Of a stretch of 64,000 nt of DNA, positions 25,937-36,711 are shown one piece after another. The stretch covers positions 147,998,274 through 148,062,273 of the forward strand of contig CM077115.1 of assembly GCA_039619475.1 (NCBI GenBank), given 5' to 3'. A model generated the notes under the pieces. It did no database searches. It was not told the DNA's origin and was given only the letters and a program-made list of their open reading frames with translations. The position numbers and the translations under genes are program-made. Position 1 is the stretch's first letter, and the number at the start of each line of letters is the position of its first letter. The stretch is from Icerya purchasi. Taxonomy: Eukaryota; Arthropoda; Insecta; Hemiptera; Monophlebidae.

Positions 25937-26324
25937 TGCATACATGATTTGATTAAGATATTAATTGCTGACGTTGTATATTTATAAGCTTTCAGTTTTA
26001 TTTATGGTTTTGTTGCGAGCAATGTTAGTTGTTCAATGATGCTGACATATATATGCCTGTATTTTTAGGTAGTTTAAGCTTTTACTTCTAATATTGGGAT
26101 AAACTCCTACTAGAATTAAGTTTCCATAGTACTGGATTAACTAATATGGGATCTAGTCTGTCCGATTCGTTTCGCAGCTCATTGCGCTAATTGTGCACTC
26201 ACAGATTCACAAAACCTTTATCTGTTATTGCTGTACAACTCGATCGTCACCTGTACTATTAAATAAATGTGATATTAAGATCGTTTTTGTTTATTCTCAT
26301 AATTGTGAAGTGGTCAATGGTATT

Positions 26325-26572
26325 CCTGCTGCATCCAGGAATACAGTAACTTAGTAAAAGATTATGGTATACCGCCTTTAGCCAAGCTATACAAGCAATA
26401 CAAGAATGATCTGAATATTATTCTGTGTACTTTTCATGGAGGTGAAAGTATCAATAGTAAACCCTGCATATTAAGAAATGAAATACTGATGAAGAAATGG
26501 TTTAACTGTATTATTCACCCTTTTGTGGCAGCTAAAACTCTGGATACTATTATTCCATTATTACAATGATGA
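26325..26572 (+). pseudogene. Coding-like segment of unknown family
   Basis: A frame of about 75 codons with DYGIPPLAKLYKQYKNDLN, ILCTFHGGESINSKPCIL and HPFVAAKTLDTIIPLLQ, ending in TGA at 26570. It is preceded by possible splice acceptors (tgcatccag near 26340). Composition is protein-like. I cannot name a family; it might pair with 24902-25160 as exons of the same decayed gene. Confidence 0.3.
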
Positions 26573-27469
26573 TCACCTCAACTAATGTTGGTAAGATTTG
26601 ATAAAAAAAAATGATTGATTACAATTATTTACTGCATGCTGCATTCAGGTGTCATAAAGTACATCTTTATCTACTATGTCATAAGCATTTTCATAGACAT
26701 CCTATCCCACAAAGCTCAGACAAATCAAGTGAATATGTATTAAGCAAAAAATTGTTTCTTTTGTCATCAAAATATGCCTGAAATTTTTGATATCTAGTTT
26801 TTTTCTCAATTTATTTTTGACATATATATATATATTTGGTAAATGTAGGTGTAAAAATTTAGAAAACTGTACTTCCTATAAAAAACAAATTATTTGTTAG
26901 CTTGATTGTTATTATTTAGACCTTATGCCTCATTCATACCAGCATGAAAGCTGAAAATACATTATATCAAAAAAAAAAATTGTCTATATATTTTTAAATG
27001 AAAGAACAAAATTTTAAGCTCCTTTTTATTTTTTATTTTTAACTGAAAAAATTTAATTTTTAATCTTCTATTTAAAATTTATAAAAATGCTCCTGATTTT
27101 GTTTTATATAAATAAATCAAGGTAAAAAAAAAAAAAAAAAACAGTAAAAATTGCATGTATATAATCATATCATATTCATGTGTATATGTAAAGAGTGGTA
27201 TTATTAAGTCTGTATTGTTTAAATTGACTTGACTGATTTTTTTTTTTAACTTCCTACTTTATTATAAAAATTAAAAAAAACTGATCTATTATAATGACGC
27301 CATCATCTTTTTTGTACTTGTCATCCATCTATATTCTTGTACTGTTGAATGTTCTATATGAAATAAAACATTGTGTAAATAGCTAGTAGGTTTTAGAAAG
27401 AAGTTATTCTTAATTTCATAATACAATTAGTAACACATAACGTCTACTAAATTTCTTTATATGTACTTA

Positions 27470-27760
27470 CAAACTTAGGCTTGTTGATGAGCTTGCTATA
27501 GGAATGGCAAGTAGTAGCTCCATACGCCACTGTAGTTTTTTTAGATATGACACATATGCTGCCTCTAACTGTGCCATAGCATTTATGCAACTCACCTGGA
27601 GAGGCTGCTTCTTGACATAGTTATTTCTCCACTACATTAATGAATTCTATGAAGGGGCGTTGTCACAGGCAGTCTTCCTTTGCTGACTAGAAGGGGACCT
27701 TCATTTTTACTGAAGTCCCAATAATTCTTAGGCAGACTTTGGGTAATTGTCTAGTAAATA
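27470..27760. other. GC-richer unidentified insert
   Basis: Stands out from flanks. Both strands have partly open frames with scattered stops and no recognised motif; probably a repeat fragment. Confidence 0.25.
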
Positions 27761-28440
27761 ATAGAAAAAAAGAAAAAAAATCAAATATTATGACTAATAT
27801 CACAGAAGAATAAAGCATGTTTTTTAATTTATTAATTTTCTTACCATCACTTCCAATATCTTGATAGGTGCCTTCAGGAGAATTGTGAAGGTTATAACTG
27901 TTGTTTATGTCATATATTTTTCATATCCTTTTTATTTGTGCATTTATGGAAATGATTAAATTCATCTTGTTAAATATAGTGAATAAAATATTAGCTCAGT
28001 TCAATCCAAATAAATAAATAGATTGAGGAAACATAAAATGAAAATTATGTGTAGCAGTGGAAATAATTAAATTTGACTTACAAATTTTAGCTTGTTAATA
28101 ATAAAATTTATAACAGGTTAATCTACCCCTTCACCATTTAAATAGTTCTGACTTATAAAATTTATTTGATGCCTAATATTTACATTTTCAATCATACATG
28201 CTAACCTCAAAGGATTTGTTGAGTTCAAGCCCCTCCCAAAAATTTATTAAGAGGATACAACCAACCCAATAAACTCAAATACACAATAACATTTTTTTAA
28301 TGTTTTTTTAAAATTTCAACTGAAATGTACTAGTAATAAATATAAATATTATTCGTCATGAAAACACCATTAAAGAAAATGTTTTAAATGAAAAATTAGA
28401 GGCAAATTGTAAAAGAGAATAAAACTTTTATGTTACTATT

Positions 28441-28645
28441 GACAGTATTTCACCATCGCAGCATATTGTATGCAAATAAAAAAGAACTTTGTAATTTATT
28501 ATTCAGTAAAGTACATTAAAAAATAAATAAATTTTTCAGTTAAAATAATTTTTTTTATCAGAACTATCGTTTGGCTATTTTTACTTTTTTCCTTGGTATG
28601 CAAAATTCTTGACTTATTCTGAGTTTCCTAGTTGGGTGACCATCC
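28441..28645. repeat. Second copy of the 6700-6905 repeat
   Basis: Same block order as at 6700-6905. Its hAT-like terminus (minus strand ACAGGATGGTCACCC) abuts the Polinton protease remnant at 28645, so this repeat probably truncated that gene. Confidence 0.65.
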
Positions 28646-28930
28646 TGTTTATTATAAATTTTAAACAAAGATAACTACATATAATTTCATCAAACTTTTG
28701 ATTTTTATCAACATTATGATATATAATAAAGATTTTAATATATTCTATCAATTCACTTGGTGGTTTATCACCGAAAGAATCAAAGTAATTAATTATATAT
28801 CTTCTTTGAAAAAGCAAACCAGATGAGTTCCTTGCCCACTAGAATCATCTGAATTAATAAGCATACTTTCATTTTTACTCATTTTATTTGGAAGCTGATC
28901 TTTTCATATGAACACCTCTAAAATAAGGTA
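28617..28930 (-). pseudogene. Polinton/Maverick cysteine protease (Ulp1/adenain-like), truncated
   Basis: Minus-strand reading contains the family signatures in order: a KNESMLINSDDS segment, GQGTHLVCFFK (catalytic His context), NYFDSFGDKPPSELIEYI (the FDSFG block carrying the acidic residue), and the Cys block CSYLCLKF. In related proteases the last block is CGY.C. One frameshift separates the His block from the rest, and the 3' end stops at the repeat at 28645. These proteases mature capsid proteins in Polintons and adenovirus-like agents. It lies downstream of other Polinton pieces in the same orientation. Confidence 0.75.
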
Positions 28931-29080
28931 TACATAATACATTTACTCAATATCTGATAAAGATTTTAAGGGTAAATTTAATCACTGTGTGATTGGATTC
29001 AAAGAATTAATTTAAAAAATAAATTTATATAGAAACTTTGACCCTTAATTTCTTTATTTCTTATTCTCATTTGATTAACA

Positions 29081-29386
29081 TTAAACCCATTCCGAGCTTC
29101 TTTTCTGCTGCTTAACATTTTTATAATGATTTATAAATTCTGTAATTTTTTCACCCACAGGATTAGACTTGCTCGTGCTAGTTGCATCTTTTAACCCATA
29201 ATCTAAATTTTCTTTCTGTATTGTTACTTCTAATCCTTTCTTCAGCCAATTTATTATTTTTTTTTTTATTATTATAAGAATTCGCCAGATCAGTAGCAAT
29301 TGAAGAAAAGCTGCTCATATAATTAGTAAAGCACTTAATAAAGCAGGTAAAAATCCTCCAATTTTATTTTCATTTACAGTGAGCAA
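29081..29386 (-). pseudogene. Polinton minor-capsid-like (pVI-type) fragment
   Basis: Minus-strand reading starts IGGFLPALLSALL just inside the Tc1 insertion. After a frameshift it gives SIATDLANSYNNKKKNNKLA, the hydrophobic GGFLP start and NNKK.NK.L pattern seen in small capsid-associated proteins of Polintons. The tail (VKQQKRSSEWV, stop at 29081) is open. The 5' edge is cut exactly by the transposon boundary at 29387. Confidence 0.6.
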
Positions 29387-31048
29387 AAAAAGTATGTAGA
29401 CATTCGTGATAGAAGAAAAAATGAGGAATAAAAGAGTGAAAACGAAAGTCATTTAATGCTACTTTGTATATAAATAGAAAAAGGAAACATTCGCAAATAC
29501 TTAGTATACGAAAACAAAAGACAAAATAAAAAAATCACAGCTGTGGTAAACATAAACGATTACAAAGTAGAAGTTGCACGCAAATAAAGTATATAGACTT
29601 TTGAAAAAAAGTGTTTAAAATGACGAAAAAAATTAAAAATTAGCTCTGCCTAGTACTTGGTGTGAGCACCTTTAGCTCTAATAACAGCTTCTAACCGCCG
29701 GAGCATCGATTGACTAAAGTCTGGAGGTAACTGGATGAAATATTCTGCCATTCCCCAAATAGCCGTTTTTTCATCTCATCTCGGTTAGAAACTGGGCGCT
29801 GACGAATTCGACGGTCTATATAATCCCAAACATGTACTATCAGGTTAAGGTCGGGGGATTGTGGAGGCGTTTCCAACACTCTGCCGCAGTTATAGAGTAG
29901 CCACTCACGGGTTGCATAAGCCCTATGCTTGGGGTCGTTGTCTTGATAAAAACGGTAAGATTCTAAAATTCCGAGTTTGTTGGCACTTGCGCGGAGATTT
30001 TTTTTCAAAATCGTAATATAGTGGTCTGCGTTCATCGTTGTATCGATAAATTCCAACGCTCCTACTCCTGCGGCCGCCACACACCCCCAGACCATAACAT
30101 TTCCACCTCCATGTTTGATTGTACAATTCAGGTTTTTCTCCTGCAATTCTGTCCCAGGGCTCCACCATACTCTCTGTTTACCGTCGTGACCAAACAAATT
30201 GAATTTCGATTCATCACTGAACAAAACTGTCTTCCAGAACGTTTCATCGGCTGAAATATATTTTTCCATGAAGGCTATACGTTTTTTTTCTATTGACGAG
30301 ACTTATGAAGGGTTTGCTACGAGCGATTCGAGATTTTTAACCAGCTTTCCTCAGTGTATTTCGAACCGTTTGCACTGTGACTTCCATACCAGATTGATCG
30401 ACAATCTCACGACATATCTGTGGTGCACTTACTTTCGGATTCCATGTAGCTGTGCAAATGATAAAGCGCCTATCCTGCGCAGACAATTTTTCGGGTTGAC
30501 CAGCACGGGACTTTCTTGCGACTCTACCTTCATATTTAAAGCACCAAATAATTCGATAAACCGTACTTCGCTTCATTTCCAACATGTCCACAATCCGATC
30601 GCCCAACATACCATCCGCGTACTTCAAATCACTAAACGGCATAGCTTGAACGGGGTCTTTTGCAAATTTTGACTCATCTTGGCGCACTCATTCGAATACA
30701 ATTCTTAATGCGGCTAGTTTGGTCGTGATATACTGTACATAGTAGCCATGCACTGTGATGCATTACTCATCTTTTATCTTCTTACACGTTTGACCCATAC
30801 ATGGGGAAAACCTCTTACACTCAAATGTCCATATACTTTATTTGTGTTCAACTTCTACTTTGTAATCGTTTACGTTTACCACAGCTGTGATTTTTTGATT
30901 TTGACTTTTGTTTTCATACACTAAGTATTTGCGAATGTTTCCTTTTTCTATTTATATACAATGTAGCATTAAATGACTTTCGTTTTCACTCTTTTATTCC
31001 TCATTTTTTCTTCTATCACAGATATCTACATACTTTTTTTGTTCACTG
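29387..31048. mobile_element. Tc1-type transposon with long terminal inverted repeats, 1,662 bp
   Basis: Complete element with inverted ends CAGTGAGCAAAAAAAGTA (left) and its near-match on the minus strand at the right, flanked by TA dinucleotides at 29385-29386 and 31049-31050. The inverted repeats run about 210-220 bp (29387 to about 29597 and about 30826 to 31048), far longer than ordinary Tc1 ends and closer to the long-TIR Tc1 subgroups. It carries one transposase reading frame on the minus strand and interrupts the Polinton remnant. Confidence 0.93.
29691..30687 (-). pseudogene. Tc1-type transposase, inactivated
   Basis: N-terminal paired-like HTH region (30687-30337) with GDRIVDMLEMKRSTVYRII and ARKSRAGQPEKLSAQDRR is followed by the DDE domain (30269-29691): VLFSDESKFNLFG with the first Asp, YQDNDPKH with the second, and SPDLNLIVHVWD where the third acidic residue of the SPDLNPIE pattern is Val. 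Between the halves there is one in-frame stop (after the LRKAG segment) and a one-base excess in an eight-A run at 30282-30289 that shifts frame. Length is otherwise normal, about 330 codons. Three independent lesions make it non-functional. Confidence 0.92.
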
Positions 31049-31059
31049 TATATATTTTA

Positions 31060-31640
31060 ATTGGGAAATTTTTAGTTGTAATTTGACTAGTTTCTTTTGT
31101 TCAATTCCATTTTTGATTTGTTTAATTTGATATATTGAAAAGGGTAAATACATCTCATTCATCACACTATTTTTTGTTTGAATTAACTGTTCATGAACTA
31201 AATGAAAAGTAATTGGTTTCTTCAGTTTTATTCCTTTTAAAATAAATTGACCTTTTTCATCTAAATTAATTGGATATTTTATATTTGCTCCTAACTATTT
31301 TTTTACCTTTGTAGCATTTGATGTTAAATTTACTGCAGATCACACATTTCTATGCATCTTTTTGTAACTTATAATTAGCCTCAACTTGCTTGTTAAAATC
31401 CTTTGACCTTGCATGAGTTATATCATGATTAATCCAACTTATTTATTAGTTTTACAACTTGCAATAATTTTGATCTAAATTTGTAATTAATCCATTATAT
31501 TCATATCAAAGCAAATAAAATTCAAAGGAATTCACCAAACCACTTGCATTGTTAAGAAACCACTAGAAAGCAGTATTCATTAGCTTTGTTCAATAGTTGC
31601 TAAATACACTTCTCACAAATGAATCTGTTGATGTCATATT
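31060..31640 (-). pseudogene. Polinton-type PLA2-like/structural protein remnant
   Basis: Decayed minus-strand frame with NHDITHARSKDFNKQVEANY near 31400-31440. This resembles the HD.AY...KDL..RH.AD pattern of phospholipase-A2-like capsid-N domains found in Polintons and parvovirus-like proteins. Many stops. Its position between the integrase and pVI-like pieces supports the call. Confidence 0.5.
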
Positions 31641-31689
31641 TATATTAAAAAAAAATTAATATTAAAATTTAGTTTTTAAAAGGTTTTAA

Positions 31690-31906
31690 TATAAAAATTT
31701 ATCCAGAATTTCTTCACTGCCCTCAGCTCTGATAGAATGAGTTATATAGGTTTTGTATAGAATACCTTAATTTAAAAAATTTCTCTTGTACAATTATTCT
31801 GATATTTATTATTAAAAAGTTTCTTGTAAGCAAAAATCCTCATTCCGTTTCCTATTTTAAATTTTGGATCTTGCCCTGTGGGATCCATAGGATAAGACTC
31901 ACTCAT
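31690..31906 (-). pseudogene. Polinton integrase C-terminal fragment
   Basis: Minus-strand reading has KFKIGNGMRIFAYKKLFNN followed by a TREIF segment and KPI, with frameshifts. It matches the SH3-like C-terminal fold of Polinton/retroviral-type integrases (K.GD.VRI..YK..F..GY...W..EIF). The catalytic core is absent. It lies 57 bp downstream of the subunit-c-like last exon. Confidence 0.65.
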
Positions 31907-32238
31907 ATGTGTTACATTACATTTGGATTTATAAAATTGTATTAATTGTCTTCTTCATTATCCTTATAAACAATAGGGCTCATTCTTAAGACCCATAGCC
32001 TTTGATAAGACAAATCCTAAAATAGTGTATGAGAACAAATAGCTTTCATGAGATGAATTTCCAGGACAACTAATAATCAATGAACTGAATATAGAACCTA
32101 TACCAGCTCCTTCAAAAAATGTTTAAAAAATACAATGATAAACATCACAAATTTTTTTAAATATTTAGCAATATATAACTTTAAAAACATATATAAAACA
32201 AACTAACCTATGAAATAATACAAATGTCTTTGAAGCAA

Positions 32239-32262
32239 AAAAAAAAAAAAAAAAAAAAAAGA
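32239..32262. repeat. Poly-A run
   Basis: Uninterrupted A run within the subunit-c-like intron; possibly the tail of an older retroposon, but nothing recognisable precedes it. Confidence 0.8.
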
Positions 32263-32699
32263 TCAGATACATCACATTACCTGTTTAAATGCATATTTAC
32301 AGAAGTCAAGTATCTCAAAAATGTTCACTGCATTTAAATTTTAGCCAAATTAAAATTAATCATTAAGCATTCATATCCATACATTTATTTGATTACTGAT
32401 GTTTGGTTTAATACTAGGTAATTCGAAAAAAAAAAGTTGGAAGACAACCAAAAGCAAAAAATTTGACACATTGTCTCAAAAAATCATTGTGATAATGCAA
32501 GGTCACACGTTCACTAACCTTACCATGTATTATAAAATTTGGTTTAGAATTAACTAGTCACCCAGTTATAGCCAGAATACGGATTCATTAATTCATTAAC
32601 TTCTTGAAATCATTTCAAAATTTTTGTAAAGTAAAATATTTATTTTACAACTTTATTAATAAAGGTAAACGATATAATCGTATTTTCCTAGGTAGTGAA

Positions 32700-34265
32700 G
32701 CTAGACTCCATTCGCAATGCTATAATTGATACTTTGCAACGCTTCACGATCGCACTGTTTTTATATACAATACTATATTACAATATTTTAGACCTAATTA
32801 TTTAAGTAAAATGGTGGTCTAGTGGTAATGTGTACGGGTTTAATGCTTAAGCGTGTACTAAAAGTCAAAACCAACAGCGTAGTTATCTTTTTATTTTAAA
32901 ATATTTAAACAAATGTTATGTATTTTATATTAGAAAAATTTTCTTAATGTTATAATAAATTATGTAGAGAGTATTAATAATTGTTTTATTTTTAAACAAT
33001 GTGAAATATTTTTTATATACTTACTACTAACTTTAACTCAAAATTATTTAAAATAAATACGTGCAAAATAAAAATTGTAAAAATAAAACTAGTTTATTAT
33101 AATTATGTGAAAAAAAGCGAAGGTTTAAAAAAAGATGTGAATTGGAGGGAAAAGCAAAACTATAATTTCAACCGAAGTAAACATAAATTTAATAATTATT
33201 TTCGGGAGAAAATGATTTAAAAAAAATTATTTATGTGAACAATTTCCACAGAGATTAGCCGTCGGAACTCACATAACATTTTATTAAAATCGTCAATGCT
33301 TTGCGAGTTTTTATTTACTTATTTATAAAAAGATGCGTCTTCCTTATCATAATTGTACATTAACTTACATTTGCATAATTCTGTTTTTATATTTGCATAT
33401 CTGAATATGTATTTAATGATAATGTTTAAATAGACACAACTTTTAACTAAATGTAATTGTAAACATTATGTAAAGATCGTTTACCATTAAATTTTTTTAA
33501 AGCACCTTAATTACTTCCGAAATCCTGTGTCTCAGTTTGTATTACATTTTTCGATGTACTACACAAAATAAGTTCATAAATAATAGACAACATTTTTTCT
33601 ATGTTCGAGAGTATAATTATGGTTTCTGAGATTGTTGTTAGTTGAATAATTTGTTGTATTGCCGTAAGATTTTTTCTGAACTTTATTTCCCTTTAATTCT
33701 TTATTTCATTTATTACCATTATTTCTGCTCATCATTATTATTACAAAATGCTTCTTAAAAAAATTTGTAACCATACAGGTATATTTAAATAATAACTGTA
33801 ATGTTTTAACTATGCATTTATAAATCGACAACTTTGTTTTTAATATTCAGACCCCTATGATGTCGAAACCATGATTTGAAAACCATTACATACTGCATAT
33901 AGAAGATAATTTCTCAAATGTTCATTGTTAGTCGCTTTTATAACTATTTTGTAAATATAATCTTTCGCTCGATGGATTAATATCGTGTAATATCCGAGCT
34001 TTTTCAAATTAAAGTTGAACTATAAAACTTTATTTTTATATCGATTACAATAAAAAGGGAGTAATGTAGACTATAATATGGTACAGTATTCGTAGTTGTG
34101 CTTTCGGATGCAATTAATATAACTATGTAATACAAGTATGGTACATCATACACTTTATAATATATTAGAACATTGAAATTCAAACTCCCATAGTTACAGC
34201 AAAACCGGCTAAATGTTAATTGTTAACAGTTTTAGGACATCAAGCGTACAGCTAACATCTGCTGT
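32700..34265 (-). mobile_element. Left arm of a large inverted repeat, truncated copy of the 36712-38373 element
   Basis: Reads, in reverse complement, as a near-identical copy of 36803-38373. The outer end starts GCTAGACTCCATTCGCAATG; the inner end stops around 34265 at gcagatgttagctgta and lacks the second terminal inverted repeat. It includes a decayed tRNA-like box (TCTAGTGGTAATG near 32819). Non-coding. Confidence 0.88.
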
Positions 34266-35550
34266 AGTACATGAACTGTGTCTACAATGTACTATATTAA
34301 AATACATAATAGATTTCTTGATGAGGATTTCAAAATATGCATTATATATCGACATATAATAATATTTTTTTAGAAAACTTGATAATTTCAAAGATTCGAA
34401 ATAATCTGTTACTTATAAAGGCAAATGCAATACTGTCGGCACTACAGGTATAATATTAATTATGTACAATACTTCATTAACCTTATCTCTTCATACATTC
34501 ATTATTTCCATAAATACAGTACATTAAAGGCATAATCGTATACACTATAATGCAAAATCAATATATTGTGCATGCTATACTGCAACAGATATCTATTAAA
34601 AATTAAACCTTTAATTATTTCACTTAAAAAAAAAAATAAATAAATAAATTCATGCTTCATAAAAATAAAATGTCTCATTTAACAATTTTTTCTTATCCTG
34701 AATAATTTTATTTCTTAATAAAATTCCATCAACAAAAACCGCCACAATAGTTTTAATATCCTGCTGGTGAACACTGAAAAGAATTTACGTCAATTCAAAA
34801 TTTTAAAAAATACATTTTTTAACGACTGTTAATATTCTTTCTTGCTAAAAAAACATTTTATCCTCAAATTTTAATACCATATTTTTTTTTTAATATGAAT
34901 AAAAATTTTAAGCAAATAATACACTGAAACAATATATATATATATGTATATATATACAGATTTTTTTAATTAATTAACCGGTTTATACATTTTTAGTTCA
35001 CAATTGTTTCATAACTTATAACTATGAACTAACCAAAACGTTATTTAATATTTTGTAACAAAATATATAGTTAGAATTTTATTTAAAATGGAAAACATTA
35101 TTCCATGCAGTCTGTATTATATATATACATACGCAGAAATAAATCCTTCAGAAAGTTTGCTAACAAGAGATTAGTCTGAATTGAGTTATACTAAAGAATA
35201 TTTACAAAATTTCTTAATATCTTGCATATTGTGCTAAAAATGCGGATCACACAAGATTCCAACAATAAATTGAGAAAGTATCTCTGCTGTAAAAGCTTCC
35301 CAGATTTCTTCTCAATTTTTGAACATTTCTGGTTCTTGTGTCTACCCTAGTTAAAGTAGCTTCCCTCTAGAAAGAATACGATCCTTTCTCAGACCTTCCC
35401 GAAGTCAAAAATGAGTAACATCAGTACTCTGTATGGTGACTCCAAATGCAAGATTCTTGTTAGCAAATATTATTTATCATCATTAGGATTTACAAAAAAA
35501 TAATTTCTTTGGGTCATTTTTTTTTATATAATTTTTAATACACATTTAAT
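34266..35550. other. AT-rich spacer of the inverted repeat (intronic)
   Basis: No coding or element ends seen; short TA run near 34935. Part of the intron of the subunit-c-like gene. Confidence 0.5.
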
Positions 35551-35829
35551 TGTACCCGAACCGACAGTTTCTACTCTGCATGCTCTAGCACCTGTAAACG
35601 TAGCTGCTGGGGCAATATCTCTAACTGCGGGTGACACTATGAAAGAACGAGTTTTGTAGAGCAGCAGTTAAATATAAAATCAAATAAAATATTTATTCAT
35701 CAAGAAACTTTTGTATTAAAAATAAGTCAATTTCATTACTGAATTGCACTTATTTGCGAAATTTTTAATTTTTGATGAACAAATAAATTTGTAGCTAGTG
35801 ATGTTAAATTTTACTCTATAGTCAGTGAA

Positions 35830-35945
35830 TAATAAAACAAGTTAAGCATGATGTTTCATGCGCTGAAGGTTCCGTATGTAAAACTATAATTCCGCTCACA
35901 TAATAACAAATTCAAAACAAAGATATCAGATTTTTGGGCCGTAAA
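35830..35945. repeat. Second copy of the 2570-2700 repeat
   Basis: See the partner at 2570. Both have a TGTTTCATGCGC core and an AAATTCAAAACAAAGATAT block. Confidence 0.6.
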
Positions 35946-36711
35946 GAAGGAGAAATACATCATTTTTCGCACTTTTTTGAACTATTCGGCAACATTGAAT
36001 GTTTCGTTAAAAAAATGAAATGCTGTTTTGTTCCTGACAAATGCCGATTTTTCCATCAATATATTGTATGACCAGGAAAAAAAATATATTTTTCGAAACT
36101 TTCGAGCTTTCAGTTCCCCGAGGGTCTAAATATAAAATTCGGCTTTAATTTCCCTATAAAGTGGTCCTTCATACATATATTCGAGATACATTTTGGTTCC
36201 CTTAACTTTTTTACTCGGGCTATTGATTACGCGAACATCCTTTTTTTTTTTGCTTTTTTGGCCCCAAAAGAAGATCCATATAATTTTTTAATTGATATTT
36301 TTTGATTTTACCAAAGAGCTTTTGCGTTTTGTTTTATATTTTGAATTTCATTTTTAGAGGGTTATGTAGTGATAAGTTATGAATTTTTAAGTGATTTTTG
36401 AGGTAATTTTAAATACCATATTATATATTTTTGACGGTTTTCGGGATTTTTGCGTCCAGGGTAATCGGTCAGCTTAAAGTTATAGATCGTTTTAAAGAGA
36501 ATTTTAATTTTAATTTATGATTATTGTTTAACACTAAGATACACAACTAGGTAGAATTTGAATTTCTAATTATTGAAATATTTATACTTGAAAATAAGCG
36601 CTGTCGATTACAACTATTAATAATTAGCGTTAACATTTGAACTCGATAATATACTAGCGAATGCGACAGAATGCAACAGGGTTGAATGCAACAATACCAT
36701 TCGTGGACATT

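Larger units (their letters stand above)
31964..35636 (-). pseudogene. ATP synthase subunit c paralogue, two diverged exons
   Basis: Exon 35556-35636 (acceptor ttctttcatag, donor G|GTACAA) reads SPAVRDIAPAATFTGARACR then VETVGS, aligning with the insect subunit c start of the mature peptide (RDI..AAKFIGAGAATV). The following exon 31964-32109 (acceptor ttttttgaag) reads [14 protein letters not shown], then [17 protein letters not shown]. Splice phases match (1 to 2), rebuilding the GSGAGIG join. The gene encodes the membrane rotor subunit of mitochondrial ATP synthase. Here the Gly-rich helix is broken by Arg and Glu, the essential Glu of LSEAMG is Lys, and a frameshifting deletion after that replaces the last helix with KNEPYCL and a stop. 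No presequence exon was found upstream. The 3.4-kb intron holds one arm of a large inverted repeat. Confidence 0.7.

Noticed and set aside
30021..30672. Plus-strand frames of 77 and 157 codons
   Set aside because: Antisense shadows of the Tc1 transposase.
32811..32880. tRNA gene (TCTAGTGGTAATG box)
   Set aside because: Lacks a usable B box and stems, and is present in both arms of the inverted repeat, so it is part of the transposon.
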